Shown here: piece after piece, positions 18,705 through 27,934 of the stretch
Layout of the letters: each line of letters begins with the position of its first letter
Numbering within the stretch: the first letter of the stretch is position 1
Origin: Thiothrix lacustris DSM 21227
Lineage (GTDB): Bacteria; Pseudomonadota; Gammaproteobacteria; Thiotrichales; Thiotrichaceae
DNA length: 64,000 nucleotides
NCBI RefSeq assembly: GCF_000621325.1
Contig: NZ_JHYQ01000024.1
Span: 1 to 64,000, forward strand
Reading direction: 5' to 3'
Notes under the pieces: model-generated
Databases searched by the model: none
What the model saw: only the letters and a program-made list of their open reading frames with translations
Told to the model about the DNA's origin: nothing
Program-made: the position numbers and the translations under genes

Positions 18705-19925
18705 ATGACAACCGTTTTATTAGGGGTAATGTTGTTTACCCTGATGATCATTGGTTTGGTGTACGGCATTTTATTTGCACGTTCCAAGCTGGTGGCTACT
18801 GGTGATATTCACATTTTGGTGAATGGCGAAAAGGATCTGGTGGTGAAACCCGGTAGCAAATTGCTGGGGGCGCTGGCGGAGAAAGGGCTGTTCGTATCGT
18901 CGGCCTGTGGCGGCGGCGGTACGTGTGCGCAATGCCGCGTCAAGGTGCTGGAAGGGGGCGGTACGTTGCTGCCGACCGAAGAAGGCCACATTAACCGTCG
19001 TCAGGCAGCAGAAGGTGAGCGTTTGGCTTGTCAGGTGTCGGTCAAGCAGGACATGAAGATCGAAGTCCCTGAAGATGTGTTCGGCGTGAAAAAGTGGGAA
19101 TGCACAGTGCGCTCCAACGATAACAAGGCGACCTTCATCAAGGAACTGGTGGTGGAACTGCCCAAGGGCGAGAAGATCGATTTCCGCGCGGGTGGTTATA
19201 TCCAGATCGAATGCCCACCGTATGACCTGAAGTATTCCAGCTTTGATATTCCGCCAAAATTCCGCGATGACTGGGATAAGTACAAGCTGTGGGACATTGA
19301 GTCGCATGTGACAGAACCCGTGTTGCGTGCCTATTCGATGGCAAGTTACCCGGAAGAAGATGACATTGTGATGCTCAATGTGCGGATTGCGACGCCACCA
19401 CCGGGCAAGAACGATGTACCAGCAGGCAAAATGTCGTCGTATATCTTCAACCTGAAGCCGGGTGACAAGGTGACGGTTTCTGGACCATTCGGGGAATTTT
19501 TCGCCCGTAAGACCGATAATGAAATGGTATTCATTGGTGGTGGTGCGGGAATGGCGCCCATGCGTTCACATATTTATGACCAATTACGCCGTTTGAAAAG
19601 TACCCGTAAAATGTCATTTTGGTACGGTGCACGGAGTTTGCGTGAAGCTTTCTATGTTGATGAGTTTGACCAGCTAGCGGCCGAGAATCCAAATTTTACA
19701 TGGCATATGGGTTTATCTGAGCCACAGCCGGAAGATAACTGGGAGGGGTATGTCGGATTTATTCATGATGTACTTTATCGGCATTATTTAAAAGATCACC
19801 CTGCACCAGAAGAATGCGAGTATTATTTATGTGGCCCACCGATGATGAATGCTGCCGTAGTACGGACATTATTGGATTTAGGGGTAGAGCGCGAGAATAT
19901 CTTGTTGGATGATTTTGGCGGGTAA
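18705..19925 (+). CDS. nqrF: Na+-NQR subunit F, NADH dehydrogenase flavoprotein
   Basis: This 406-residue subunit has an N-terminal membrane helix at about 3-25, a plant-type 2Fe-2S ferredoxin domain with C68, C74, C77 and C109, and a ferredoxin-reductase domain with RAYSMASYP (FAD), [12 protein letters not shown] (NADH) and [10 protein letters not shown]. It takes electrons from NADH and feeds the complex. The ATG follows GGAGTGAGGCA. It ends the core operon. The last quarter looks more AT-rich than the first part, without any frame change. Confidence 0.97.
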   Translation: MTTVLLGVMLFTLMIIGLVYGILFARSKLVATGDIHILVNGEKDLVVKPGSKLLGALAEKGLFVSSACGGGGTCAQCRVKVLEGGGTLLPTEEGHINRRQAAEGERLACQVSVKQDMKIEVPEDVFGVKKWECTVRSNDNKATFIKELVVELPKGEKIDFRAGGYIQIECPPYDLKYSSFDIPPKFRDDWDKYKLWDIESHVTEPVLRAYSMASYPEEDDIVMLNVRIATPPPGKNDVPAGKMSSYIFNLKPGDKVTVSGPFGEFFARKTDNEMVFIGGGAGMAPMRSHIYDQLRRLKSTRKMSFWYGARSLREAFYVDEFDQLAAENPNFTWHMGLSEPQPEDNWEGYVGFIHDVLYRHYLKDHPAPEECEYYLCGPPMMNAAVVRTLLDLGVERENILLDDFGG

Positions 19926-19966
19926 TGCACGTTAATAGTGCAATCTATTGATTATCCTAAAAAGAG

Positions 19967-20022
19967 CGGGGTGGATATCCACCCCGAACCGCTAGGAGGA
20001 AATGGGTCAAAGATTTGACCCA
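19967..20022 (+). terminator. Two adjacent hairpins after nqrF
   Basis: A perfect 20-base palindrome at 19967-19986 (arms CGGGGTGGAT and ATCCACCCCG) is followed by a stem of TGGGTCAA and TTGACCCA at 20003-20022. Neither is followed by a T-run. They may reduce read-through from nqrF to nqrM or protect the 3' end of the nqr message. Weak terminator call. Confidence 0.4.
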
Positions 20023-20111
20023 GCGCAATAGTATCTTAAAATTCACCGAGATGAAATATTTTTGCAGTGCAACATGAAAATATTAGAATTTACTAAGACT
20101 AACGGTAAATA

Positions 20112-20306
20112 ATGATGGAAATTTTCCTTTTAACCTTTTTAATTTTTTTACTGGCAGTATTGGGATTAGCTATCGGTTGGTTATTTAACAGTAAGGTGTT
20201 AAAAGGCAGTTGTGGTGGACTTTCTAGTATTCCCGGGATAGCAAAGAGTGATTGTTCCTGTTCTAATCCTTGTGAGAAGCGTAGAAAACAAATGCTCAAG
20301 CAATAA
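20112..20306 (+). CDS. nqrM: NQR maturation protein NqrM
   Basis: This 64-residue protein has one N-terminal helix (FLLTFLIFLLAVLGLAIGWLF) and four cysteines, in GSCGG, DCSC and NPCE, the pattern of NqrM (formerly DUF539). NqrM is needed to deliver iron to the NqrD-NqrE centre. The start may be either of two adjacent ATGs (20112 or 20115). It lies 186 bases after nqrF, past two hairpins, and shortly before the CBS protein. Confidence 0.92.
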   Translation: MMEIFLLTFLIFLLAVLGLAIGWLFNSKVLKGSCGGLSSIPGIAKSDCSCSNPCEKRRKQMLKQ

Positions 20307-20335
20307 TGCCGCAATAACGTTGGAGGAAAGGATTT

Positions 20336-20752
20336 ATGCCAAGTGTATCGTTGTCAGTGCGTGACTATATGTCAAACCGTCTTGCGACTTTGAATGAAAA
20401 ACAGGATATGCGTGAGGCTGTGAAAATTTTCACTGAGCGCAATTTGTTTGGAGGAGCGGTGGTGGATAACCTCGGAAATTTAGTGGGAATCCTTTCCGTC
20501 ACAGACTGTATTGATGTGGCTCTGCACTCAGGCTACAACTCTGGTTGGCGTGGTACTGTGGGTGAGCGTATGTCACGCGACATCCGCACCGTGGATGCTG
20601 ATGACAATATCCTCGATGTGGCGAAAATGTTTATGGAAGACCATTATCGCCGTTATCCCGTTTTGGATGACAATCGGGTGATTGGGGTAATTACCCGGCT
20701 TGATGTGCTGAAAGCCTTGCGCACTATTGGTGAGTCTGGCGTGCCGGTTTAA
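20336..20752 (+). CDS. Two-CBS-domain protein
   Basis: This 138-residue protein consists of a tandem CBS pair at about 5-65 and 75-135 (DYMSNRLATLNEKQDMREAV and ERMSRDIRTVDADDNILDVA), with LVGILSVTD and VIGVITRLD at the repeat ends. Such pairs bind adenine nucleotides and act as energy or redox sensors, but the partner here is unknown. It begins 29 bases after nqrM behind a strong ribosome site (GGAGGAAAGG) and may be the last gene of the nqr transcript. Its 3' end overlaps the convergent rhomboid gene by 29 bases. Confidence 0.9.
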   Translation: MPSVSLSVRDYMSNRLATLNEKQDMREAVKIFTERNLFGGAVVDNLGNLVGILSVTDCIDVALHSGYNSGWRGTVGERMSRDIRTVDADDNILDVAKMFMEDHYRRYPVLDDNRVIGVITRLDVLKALRTIGESGVPV

Positions 20753-21293
20753 ACAGTAGCCAAGCGACTAAAGCACCGGCTATCCCCCCAAACAGATGGC
20801 CATCCCACGAGACACCTTGCTGCCAAGGCAGAACACCTGCCAGCAAGGTCGTGCCATAAGTAAAGGCCACGAAGATACTGACTAGCAACGGTACAGTGCG
20901 CTTTTCCAGAATCCCCGAGACGATCAGGAATACGGCTAGTCCGAAGACCAGCCCGCTGGCGCCAATGTGCAGCGAATCTCCCCGCCCAAATAGCCATAAC
21001 AACAAACCACCTAATACCGCGACCAGTACCACAGCAGTGCGTGAATTGGCGCGTGAGCCTGCCAACAGTGTCAGCAATACCGCTAGCGGCACGGTATTAT
21101 TCAGCAAATGGGCGAAATTGGCGTGCAAAAACGGCATGGTTACCACACCCATCAAACCACCCCAGTCACGTGGAATTAGCCCGAAACGTTCCAGTGGTAG
21201 GACGCGATCCAGCAGGAATACGCCCCAAATAGCCGCAAGAAACAGCAGGACGGCAGGTAATTCGTCACGAATACGGTGGATGTGGTCTTTCAT
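20724..21293 (-). CDS. Rhomboid-family intramembrane serine protease
   Basis: This 189-residue membrane protein has about six helices. The rhomboid dyad is present: S113 in IGASGLVFG and H166 in WDGHLFGG, with HANFAHLLNN supplying the conserved His and Asn before the first core helix. It would cut transmembrane substrates within the inner membrane; the substrate is unknown. Its start overlaps the stop of the DUF1415 gene by 4 bases, so the two are coupled. The 3' ends of this gene and the CBS gene overlap. Confidence 0.9.
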   Translation of the reverse strand: MKDHIHRIRDELPAVLLFLAAIWGVFLLDRVLPLERFGLIPRDWGGLMGVVTMPFLHANFAHLLNNTVPLAVLLTLLAGSRANSRTAVVLVAVLGGLLLWLFGRGDSLHIGASGLVFGLAVFLIVSGILEKRTVPLLVSIFVAFTYGTTLLAGVLPWQQGVSWDGHLFGGIAGALVAWLLFKPARQTHQ

Positions 21294-21862
21294 TCAGTCG
21301 CTTTTCCAGTTTGCAAACAAGTTTCCAGCACCTTGCTGTGGTGTGCTGTCCCCAGCGTATTCATGGTGTCGATATTACGCTCGGGAATAGCATCCACATC
21401 AGGATAACTGGCAACAGCTTGCTCTAAACTGTCTTCACGGATCAGGTGCAGCATCGGCCAGGGTGAACGGTTGGTGTAGTTTTCCGCATCATTCGGGCGT
21501 GTGCCGTCAAACTGGTAGTCGGGGTGGAAACTTGCCACCTGAAATTCGCCTTCAAACCCACCCTCTACTAGCAGCGCATCCACCAGATCGAGGAAGTCAT
21601 TGTAATCATGGAAATCTTCCAGCGTGCCGGGGTGGATGAGCAGGGTGGTTTCCACTTCTTCTACCGGGGTAGCACGGAGCTGTTCCAGCTCATGCTGCAA
21701 ATCTTCCAGCAAGAATTCCGGGCGTGCAGAATCGGTGACTACGAAGCGGATTTGCCCGCCCTTGAACGGCTTGTGCGCAAACGGGCACAGGTTGTGCTTG
21801 AGGACGACGTTTTCCAGCCAGCAACGGGTCTGGGCGATGTAGGTGGCGTTGGTGTGTTTCAT
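21290..21862 (-). CDS. DUF1415 family protein
   Basis: This 190-residue soluble protein has the DUF1415 pattern: N-terminal CWLENVVLKHNLCPFAHKP, then IHPGTLEDFHDYNDFLDLVD and a C-terminal RSPWPMLHLIREDSLEQAV. The family is uncharacterised; the two conserved cysteines and the histidines near the N-terminus suggest metal or redox chemistry, but this is a guess. It is upstream of and coupled to the rhomboid gene. No clear Shine-Dalgarno precedes ATG 21862. Confidence 0.85.
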   Translation of the reverse strand: MKHTNATYIAQTRCWLENVVLKHNLCPFAHKPFKGGQIRFVVTDSARPEFLLEDLQHELEQLRATPVEEVETTLLIHPGTLEDFHDYNDFLDLVDALLVEGGFEGEFQVASFHPDYQFDGTRPNDAENYTNRSPWPMLHLIREDSLEQAVASYPDVDAIPERNIDTMNTLGTAHHSKVLETCLQTGKATE

Positions 21863-22142
21863 GGGGTTAGGGGATTACCGGGTCAGTGGGTCATAAATAA
21901 TGCCAGCCTGTCAGGCTATGGGCATTTAGACGGGCTCTTTTCAGCAAGCCTACCATTTGCTTGAGTGGGATAAAAGCTGTGGAGTGACCTCACCAACAGC
22001 TGAGGCTTGATAGAGATTGAATCTTCTTTTATACGGTTCTGTGAGTCGCAATAACGTGTGTAATTTCTATGCAACACTGTCTGATTGATGTAATAATGCC
22101 CAAAAATTATTTATTGATCAATATCGAGTGAAGGGGGATAAC

Positions 22143-23552
22143 ATGAAAAGACTGTTTACAACGACAATAGTTGCCGGGCTGCTGCTCACGTCATCAATAG
22201 CCAGTGCGCAAACTTTATTGGGTGTTTACTATGGTAAAGAAGGTTGGGCGATGGATGATGTTACTCGTCTGGAAAGCTGGCAGGGCAAAAAGAATGCCGT
22301 GATCGGGCTGTATAGTAACTGGACAGAAACATCCGAGGGCTTATTGTTCACCTACCAGCTTCCTTATATCTGGGAGCATGGCAACGTACCACTGATAACT
22401 TGGGAACCCTATTTGGCAGGTACAACCCCGGATAACATAGAAACCCGTATTGCTCAGGGAGAATATGATAGCTATCTTGATAGCTGGGGTAAAAAGCTGC
22501 GGCAATTCCTTGCCGGTGGTGATGGTATTTATGGAACAGAAGATGACCGCCGGGTCTATATTCGCTTAGCCCATGAGCCAAACGGCAACTGGTATCCGTG
22601 GAGTGCCAAAAATGGCGTCAATACGCCCGCAGATTACATCGCGATGTGGCAAAAAATATGGGGTAGTCTCGACGCTCAAGGGTTGGATCGCTCACATTTA
22701 CAATGGATTTGGTCGGTCAATAATGTTGACTCCGGGGCTTTTAGCATGGAGGACTATTATCCAGGTGATGCCTATGTCGACTGGGTTGGGGTGGATGGTT
22801 TCAATTGGGGAACAGCCTACAACTGGTCAAGCTGGCAGAGTCCTCATGAGATTTTTGATCCGGTTCGTGCAAGGATAGCGCAATTGGCTCCCACCAAGCC
22901 GGTGGCATTGACGGAAGTCGCCAGTACGGCAACCACCAGCAGTGGCGTTAGTTCCACACTCAAAGATAATTGGATTAGCCAATTATCAACCTATTTGCAA
23001 GAAGCAGATATTCGGCTAGTGTCTTGGTTCAACCAAGACAAAGAAACCAACTGGCAACTTTTTGCAGGCCAATACGGTACGACTCAGGCTGATGGCCTCA
23101 ATGTTTATCCCGCTTACCGGACTTTTGTTCAAAATGCTTTGATGATACCTGCGGATGAAACTAACCCGCGTATCCTGACGGATCAACAGTTCCAAGGCGT
23201 GTTAACTGAATCAGTGCCATTGGTAGCAAACACCAAAAAATGTCGTGTAGCCTATAATATTAGTTCGCGCTGGACTGGTGGTTATGTATCCGGCGTACAC
23301 GTTACGGCGAATTATACGATCCCACGCACTTGGAAGCTGGTCTGGGGCTTTACGAATCGTGAAAAAATCTCCTCAGGGTGGAATGCCCAGTTGCAACAGA
23401 CAGCACAGCAAGTAACAGTAATACCGCCGTCATGGTGGCAATGGATGCCAGCGGGTGCAGAGCCAGATTTTGGCTTTGTGGGGAGCGGTATTCCCGCAAC
23501 ACCCACGCAGGCAAGCTTGAATGGTATTCCCTGTGAAATCACCATGCATTAA
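22143..23552 (+). CDS. Secreted GH26-like glycoside hydrolase with CBM2-like domain
   Basis: The 469-residue protein starts MKRLFTTTIVAGLLL at 22143, behind AAGGGGG; a GTG at 22128 is less likely. A signal peptide ends near SIASA (about 22). The catalytic domain at about 25-345 has the GH26 acid/base motif RLAHEPNGNWYPW (E145) and nucleophile LTEVAST (E258). The C-terminal 100 residues, beginning CRVAYNISSRWTGGYVSG and ending near GIPCEI, have the cysteine bracket and aromatics of a CBM2-type binding module. It likely cuts beta-mannan or mixed-linkage beta-glucan outside the cell. It is a single gene with no uptake genes next to it. Confidence 0.88.
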   Translation: MKRLFTTTIVAGLLLTSSIASAQTLLGVYYGKEGWAMDDVTRLESWQGKKNAVIGLYSNWTETSEGLLFTYQLPYIWEHGNVPLITWEPYLAGTTPDNIETRIAQGEYDSYLDSWGKKLRQFLAGGDGIYGTEDDRRVYIRLAHEPNGNWYPWSAKNGVNTPADYIAMWQKIWGSLDAQGLDRSHLQWIWSVNNVDSGAFSMEDYYPGDAYVDWVGVDGFNWGTAYNWSSWQSPHEIFDPVRARIAQLAPTKPVALTEVASTATTSSGVSSTLKDNWISQLSTYLQEADIRLVSWFNQDKETNWQLFAGQYGTTQADGLNVYPAYRTFVQNALMIPADETNPRILTDQQFQGVLTESVPLVANTKKCRVAYNISSRWTGGYVSGVHVTANYTIPRTWKLVWGFTNREKISSGWNAQLQQTAQQVTVIPPSWWQWMPAGAEPDFGFVGSGIPATPTQASLNGIPCEITMH

Positions 23553-23578
23553 TCTTGTTGCTTAATCCTGTCAATAAT

Positions 23579-23606
23579 ACCTGCGTGTAAGTCATTTACC
23601 GCAGGT
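23579..23606 (+). terminator. Hairpin after GH26 gene
   Basis: Arms ACCTGCG and CGCAGGT enclose a smaller GTAA/TTAC stem. It lies 26 bases after the GH26 stop and is followed by TTGTG rather than a clean T-run. Possible terminator for the gene, or for the convergent phosphoesterase. Confidence 0.4.
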
Positions 23607-23640
23607 TTGTGTCATGTATAAAGGCCGAGGAGGTGTTAGC

Positions 23641-24435
23641 CTAATGCTGCTGATGCCAGCCATCATCCCGCCGCCGGAACACTTGCTGGCTTGATAGCCG
23701 GAAGCGTTGATTCCCCCATTCCATCAATTCTAAGCTGAGACGTTCGCGATCACCCCGAATCACATTGAAACTGTTGGTGTGATGCAGTAACAAGCGGTTT
23801 GACAGTGTGGTTCCTGCGTGTGAGACAATCACCCCTTGTGTGACTTGTGCGTAGGCCAGATGCACATGCCCACTGAGAATAATATCGACTTGCGACTGAA
23901 AGGCTTGTAAAGCCGGTTGGCTGCGTTTAACCAGTTCGCGATGAGCAAACAGTGGCGGTAACCAGAACGGGTGGTGTGCGGTGAGTAAGCGTAGGCTAGT
24001 TTCCGGGGTGGTGCGCAGTTGTCGCTGGATGCGTGCCACTTGCAGACGGCTGATGCTGCCGCGCGACCAGTCAGGGTGCAAACTGACACGGCGGGCAGTA
24101 TTGATACCGATCGCAACATAGTCTTCATCCTGCTTCACCGGTTCGAGTTCGCGGGAAATATAGTGCCGCCATTTTTTCCACGGAAACAGCAAGCGTTCCG
24201 GCAAGTTGTTTTCGGCAAGATCGTGGTTGCCAGGTACAATCAGATGGGGGTAGGGCAGTGCCGCGAGAAAGGCATGAGCAGCCTGAAACTCGCGGCGTTT
24301 GGCCTGTTGGGTTACATCGCCGCTAATAACCACCAAGTCCGGGTTGACTTGGTGTAACGCTTCCAGCAAGCCTTCGCGTACCATGGGTGCTTCACAGCCA
24401 AAATGCAGGTCGGAAATATGGGCAATGGTTGTCAT
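23641..24435 (-). CDS. Calcineurin-like metallophosphoesterase
   Basis: The 264-residue protein starts at ATG 24435 (MTTIAHISDLHFG), placing the first metal motif at the N-terminus; ATG 24477 would add 14 residues without family support. Motifs in order: DLHFG, GDVTQ, PGNHD, LTAHHPF and SGHVHLAYA, the two-metal phosphoesterase set. It resembles CpdA-type cyclic-nucleotide and related phosphodiesterases, but the substrate is not determinable. It follows pyrC on the same strand by 103 bases. Confidence 0.88.
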   Translation of the reverse strand: MTTIAHISDLHFGCEAPMVREGLLEALHQVNPDLVVISGDVTQQAKRREFQAAHAFLAALPYPHLIVPGNHDLAENNLPERLLFPWKKWRHYISRELEPVKQDEDYVAIGINTARRVSLHPDWSRGSISRLQVARIQRQLRTTPETSLRLLTAHHPFWLPPLFAHRELVKRSQPALQAFQSQVDIILSGHVHLAYAQVTQGVIVSHAGTTLSNRLLLHHTNSFNVIRGDRERLSLELMEWGNQRFRLSSQQVFRRRDDGWHQQH

Positions 24436-24538
24436 AGTACCAATTTGGTTATTGATTTTGATGAAGCTTATCATCAACCAAATATTGGCAAACAGGAAAT
24501 TTTTAGAATTGATACCTTAAAAATTAACTAGATAGGCA

Positions 24539-25576
24539 TTAGGCTAATTGCCACGCCATGTTCTCACCTGCCCGTAACGGCACAATCGCACCTGTACCCT
24601 CGCCCAATAGGGAAGGCACTGTCCAGGGTTGTTTCACTAAGGTGATGCGCTCTTGATTGTGCGGAAGGCCGTAGAAGTCAGCACCGTGGAAACTGGCAAA
24701 GGCTTCCAGTTTGTCGAGTGCGGCGGCCTGTTCAAATACTTCGGCATATAGCTCAATAGCGGTGTGGGCGCTGTAGATACCGGCACAGCCACACGCTGCT
24801 TCCTTAGCATGACGAGGATGTGGGGCACTGTCTGTGCCAAGGAAAAAGCGCGGGTTGCCACTGGTGGCAGCGGCGATCAGTGCTTGACGGTGGGTTTCGC
24901 GTTTAAGTACCGGCAAGCAATAAGCATGAGGCCGTATGCCGCCCTGAAACATGGCGTTACGATTATACAGTAAGTGGTGGGCGGTCAGGGTGGCGGCAAT
25001 ATTGGCGGATGATTGCGCCACAAAAGCAGCCGATTGGCTGGTGGTGATGTGTTCAAGTACCACGCGTAGGCGCGGTAAGCGCTGTAGCAGTGGCTCAAGA
25101 ATACGTTCGATGAATACCGCTTCACGGTCAAAAATATCAATATTGGCATCAGTGACTTCGCCGTGGAGTAGCAGTGGCAAGTTCACTTCTTGCATGGCCT
25201 CTAGCGCGGCTTCTACTCGGCGAATGTCCGTGACACCGGAGTTCGAGTTGGTGGTTGCCCCTGCTGGGTAGTATTTGACAGCATGGATAAAACCACTGTC
25301 TTTGGCTTTGATGATTTCTGTCGGGGGGGTGTTATCCGTCAGGTATAGCGTCATGAGTGGTTCAAACGTAACCCCTGTTGGCAGTGCGGCAAGGATACGT
25401 TCGCGGTAAGCGGCGGCATCCGCTACGGTGCGCACTGGCGGATTCAAATTGGGCATGACAATAGCGCGAGCAAAGCGTTTGGCGGTATCAGGCAGTACCG
25501 CCGCCAGCATTTCCCCATCACGTAAGTGTAAATGCCAGTCATCCGGGCGTGTTAGGGTCAAGGTTGAAAGGCTCAT
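24539..25576 (-). CDS. pyrC: Dihydroorotase
   Basis: This 345-residue enzyme of class II (E. coli PyrC type) has [12 protein letters not shown] with metal-binding histidines near the N-terminus, the metal-bridging lysine region [36 protein letters not shown] and [15 protein letters not shown] with the catalytic aspartate. It forms dihydroorotate from carbamoyl aspartate in pyrimidine synthesis. ATG 25576 has GGGAG upstream. Possible operon with the FKBP gene upstream and the phosphoesterase downstream. Confidence 0.96.
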   Translation of the reverse strand: MSLSTLTLTRPDDWHLHLRDGEMLAAVLPDTAKRFARAIVMPNLNPPVRTVADAAAYRERILAALPTGVTFEPLMTLYLTDNTPPTEIIKAKDSGFIHAVKYYPAGATTNSNSGVTDIRRVEAALEAMQEVNLPLLLHGEVTDANIDIFDREAVFIERILEPLLQRLPRLRVVLEHITTSQSAAFVAQSSANIAATLTAHHLLYNRNAMFQGGIRPHAYCLPVLKRETHRQALIAAATSGNPRFFLGTDSAPHPRHAKEAACGCAGIYSAHTAIELYAEVFEQAAALDKLEAFASFHGADFYGLPHNQERITLVKQPWTVPSLLGEGTGAIVPLRAGENMAWQLA

Positions 25577-25672
25577 GGGTACTCCCGTCGTGTGGCAACA
25601 AATAGGTAGGTGCCACGATAGTGGTTTTAACGTCGATTTTCTACTCTATCTTGCACTTGAGCCGATGCGCTA

Positions 25673-26104
25673 TTAGGCAATTTCCATAATTTCCAACTCG
25701 AAGGTGAGATTGTGACCTGCCAAGGGATGGTTAAAATCGACGCTGACGCTATCGGCTGTCAGTGCCAAAATTTTCCCAGGAATCTCTTGGCCAGAGGGTA
25801 GGCTGAAACTGATGATCTGCCCTTCGCTTAATGCTTGTTCGGTAGGAAATTGGGTGCGTGGTACGCTTTGAATGGCCTCGGGATCGGGAAACCCGAAGGC
25901 TTGATCAGCAAGGATGATCAGGCGAATTTTTTCACCTTCTGGTAAGCCGATCAAAGCCTTTTCCAAATTGGGATGAATCTGACCTTGGCCTAATTGTAGG
26001 ACATCGCCTTCTGCATCTTCACTGGCTTCGACTAGATGCCCATCTGCAAGGAATAGTTGGTAATGCCAGCGGATGTGGCTATTCTTTTGTACAGTATTAC
26101 TCAT
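25673..26104 (-). CDS. FKBP-type peptidyl-prolyl isomerase, SlpA-like
   Basis: This 143-residue cytoplasmic protein has the FKBP/SlpA split-domain pattern: N-terminal IRWHYQLFLADGHLVEAS, QIHPNLEKALIGLPEGEKI, an inserted-flap part with FGFPDPEAIQSVPRTQF, and a C-terminal DSVSVDFNHPLAGHNLTFELEI. It catalyses proline isomerisation and acts as a chaperone. E. coli fkpB is the closest named example, but orthology is not proven because the usual ispH neighbour is missing. Confidence 0.88.
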   Translation of the reverse strand: MSNTVQKNSHIRWHYQLFLADGHLVEASEDAEGDVLQLGQGQIHPNLEKALIGLPEGEKIRLIILADQAFGFPDPEAIQSVPRTQFPTEQALSEGQIISFSLPSGQEIPGKILALTADSVSVDFNHPLAGHNLTFELEIMEIA

Positions 26105-26148
26105 GGTGGTGCGTCTGCTTGTCTGGAAATAGTGAGAATATCAGAGCA

Positions 26149-26484
26149 TTAGGAAACAGGCACCAGATTACGTATGTTGAGGTAACAGGCTGGGTCTTGA
26201 TCGCTGGATGGATAGATGTGCAACCAATATTCGGTATCTTGTTGGATGAGTTGGTTTGATGAAGTGACCAGTTTAACCTGTTGCTGGTTGTGCATATGGG
26301 TAACGATGGGGGCATTACTGATGGGCAAACGGTAACAGGCAATATCACTAGTCTGGGTTTTTACTGCATAGACGGTTGCGACTAAACGCTTGGGGGGTAG
26401 ATCTACTTCGGATCGGGATGTTTTTTGCCCACAACTGCTCAATAAGGCTGTGACGAGCAGTAATCCGCAATAAGCCATGTTCAT
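26149..26484 (-). CDS. Small putative lipoprotein, unknown function
   Basis: This 111-residue protein has a lipoprotein signal: a hydrophobic stretch GLLLVTALLSS followed by C18. The mature part has two further cysteines (ACYR..., PACYLNIRN) that could pair, and no recognised domain. AAGGA lies 10 bases before ATG 26484. It is transcribed in the same direction as the FKBP gene 44 bases downstream. Probably envelope-located; no function can be assigned. Confidence 0.7.
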   Translation of the reverse strand: MNMAYCGLLLVTALLSSCGQKTSRSEVDLPPKRLVATVYAVKTQTSDIACYRLPISNAPIVTHMHNQQQVKLVTSSNQLIQQDTEYWLHIYPSSDQDPACYLNIRNLVPVS

Positions 26485-26505
26485 TTTCAGGATTTCCTTA
26501 TCTTC

Positions 26506-26538
26506 CCGGCCTCAACTTGAGTATTCCGGCCTCAACTT
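26506..26538. repeat. Direct repeat in divergent promoter region
   Basis: CCGGCCTCAACTT occurs at 26506-26518 and again at 26526-26538, exactly 20 bases apart, between the lipoprotein gene and purD. The two-helical-turn spacing would suit a dimeric regulator, but no known operator is recognised. Confidence 0.5.
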
Positions 26539-26622
26539 CATTGCATTAAACGCATGAACGCTTGAAACGGCCACCTAATCCCGCTTTAATGGTACATTTT
26601 TCAAGAGTTAACGGGAGCAGGC

Positions 26623-27909
26623 ATGAAAGTTCTGGTGGTTGGTGGCGGCGGGCGCGAACACGCGCTGGCATGGAAGATTGCACAATCCGGGCAAGTAAAC
26701 GAGGTGCTGGTTGCCCCCGGCAATGCGGGCACGGCGCTGGAGCCGAACATGCGCAACCTGCCGATCGCGGCGGAAGATGTGGATGCACTGGTGGCTTATG
26801 CCAAGGAACACGCTATCGGTCTGACCGTGGTGGGGCCGGAAGCGCCACTTTCCAAAGGCATTGTGGACAAGTTCCGTGCGGCAGGTTTGCGCTGTTTTGG
26901 CCCAACCCAGCAGGCGGCGCAATTGGAATCCTCCAAGGCGTTTGCCAAGGATTTTCTGGCACGGCATCACATTGCCACGGCGGATTACGCCAATTTTACC
27001 GAGATTGAACCGGCAGTGGCTTACATCCGCAAGATGGGTGCGCCGATTGTGGTGAAGGCTGACGGACTGGCGGCGGGTAAGGGCGTGATTCTGGCGCAGA
27101 CCGAAGAGGAGGCGATTGCGGCCGTCAATGACATGCTGGCGGGTAATGCTTTCGGTGCAGCGGGTAGCCGCGTGGTGATCGAGGAATTCTTGCTAGGCGA
27201 AGAAGCCAGTTTCATCGTGATGGTGGATGGCGAGCATGTGCTGGCGATGGCAAGTTCGCAAGACCACAAGGCGCGTGATGACGGCGACAAGGGGCCGAAT
27301 ACGGGTGGCATGGGTGCTTATTCCCCAGCCCCCGTGGTGACGCCCGCGATGCACGAACGCATCATGAATGAAGTGATTTACCCCACCGTGCGCGGCATGG
27401 CGGCGGATGGCATTCCCTACACCGGCTTTTTGTACGCGGGTGTGATGATCAATGCGCAAGGCGTGCCGAAAGTGCTGGAATTCAACTGCCGTTTCGGCGA
27501 CCCGGAAACCCAGCCGATCATGGTGCGCTTGCAATCCGATTTCGTCAGCTTGCTGGAAGCGGCGCTGGATGAGCGGCTTGATCAGGTAACGGCGCAATGG
27601 GATAGCCGTGCGTCACTCGGCGTGGTACTCGCCGCAGGCGGCTACCCGGATGCTTACCATAAAGGTGATGCAATCAGCGGGCTGGCGTCAGCCGCTGTGT
27701 TGGATGGCAAGGTGTTCCATGCAGGTACGGTTGAACAGGATGGTAAGGTCGTCACCAATGGCGGGCGAGTACTATGTGCCGTGGGCTTGGGCAATACGGT
27801 CACGGAGGCGCAGGCAGCAGCCTATGGTTTGGTGAGGGCGATTGATTGGGATGGGATGTATTATCGCCATGACATTGGGTATCGTGCAGTGGCTCGTGAA
27901 CAGAGCTGA
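26623..27909 (+). CDS. purD: Phosphoribosylamine-glycine ligase
   Basis: This 428-residue GAR synthetase has MKVLVVGGGGREHALAWKI at the N-terminus, the ATP-grasp core VVKADGLAAGKGV, EEFLLGEEASFIVMVDG, and the purD signature FNCRFGDPETQP. It joins glycine to phosphoribosylamine in purine synthesis. ATG 26623 is preceded by CGGGAGCAGG. It stands alone; purH, its usual partner in many gammaproteobacteria, is not adjacent. Confidence 0.97.
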   Translation: MKVLVVGGGGREHALAWKIAQSGQVNEVLVAPGNAGTALEPNMRNLPIAAEDVDALVAYAKEHAIGLTVVGPEAPLSKGIVDKFRAAGLRCFGPTQQAAQLESSKAFAKDFLARHHIATADYANFTEIEPAVAYIRKMGAPIVVKADGLAAGKGVILAQTEEEAIAAVNDMLAGNAFGAAGSRVVIEEFLLGEEASFIVMVDGEHVLAMASSQDHKARDDGDKGPNTGGMGAYSPAPVVTPAMHERIMNEVIYPTVRGMAADGIPYTGFLYAGVMINAQGVPKVLEFNCRFGDPETQPIMVRLQSDFVSLLEAALDERLDQVTAQWDSRASLGVVLAAGGYPDAYHKGDAISGLASAAVLDGKVFHAGTVEQDGKVVTNGGRVLCAVGLGNTVTEAQAAAYGLVRAIDWDGMYYRHDIGYRAVAREQS

Positions 27910-27934
27910 TTCCTACTGAAGTTAATGTTCCCAG

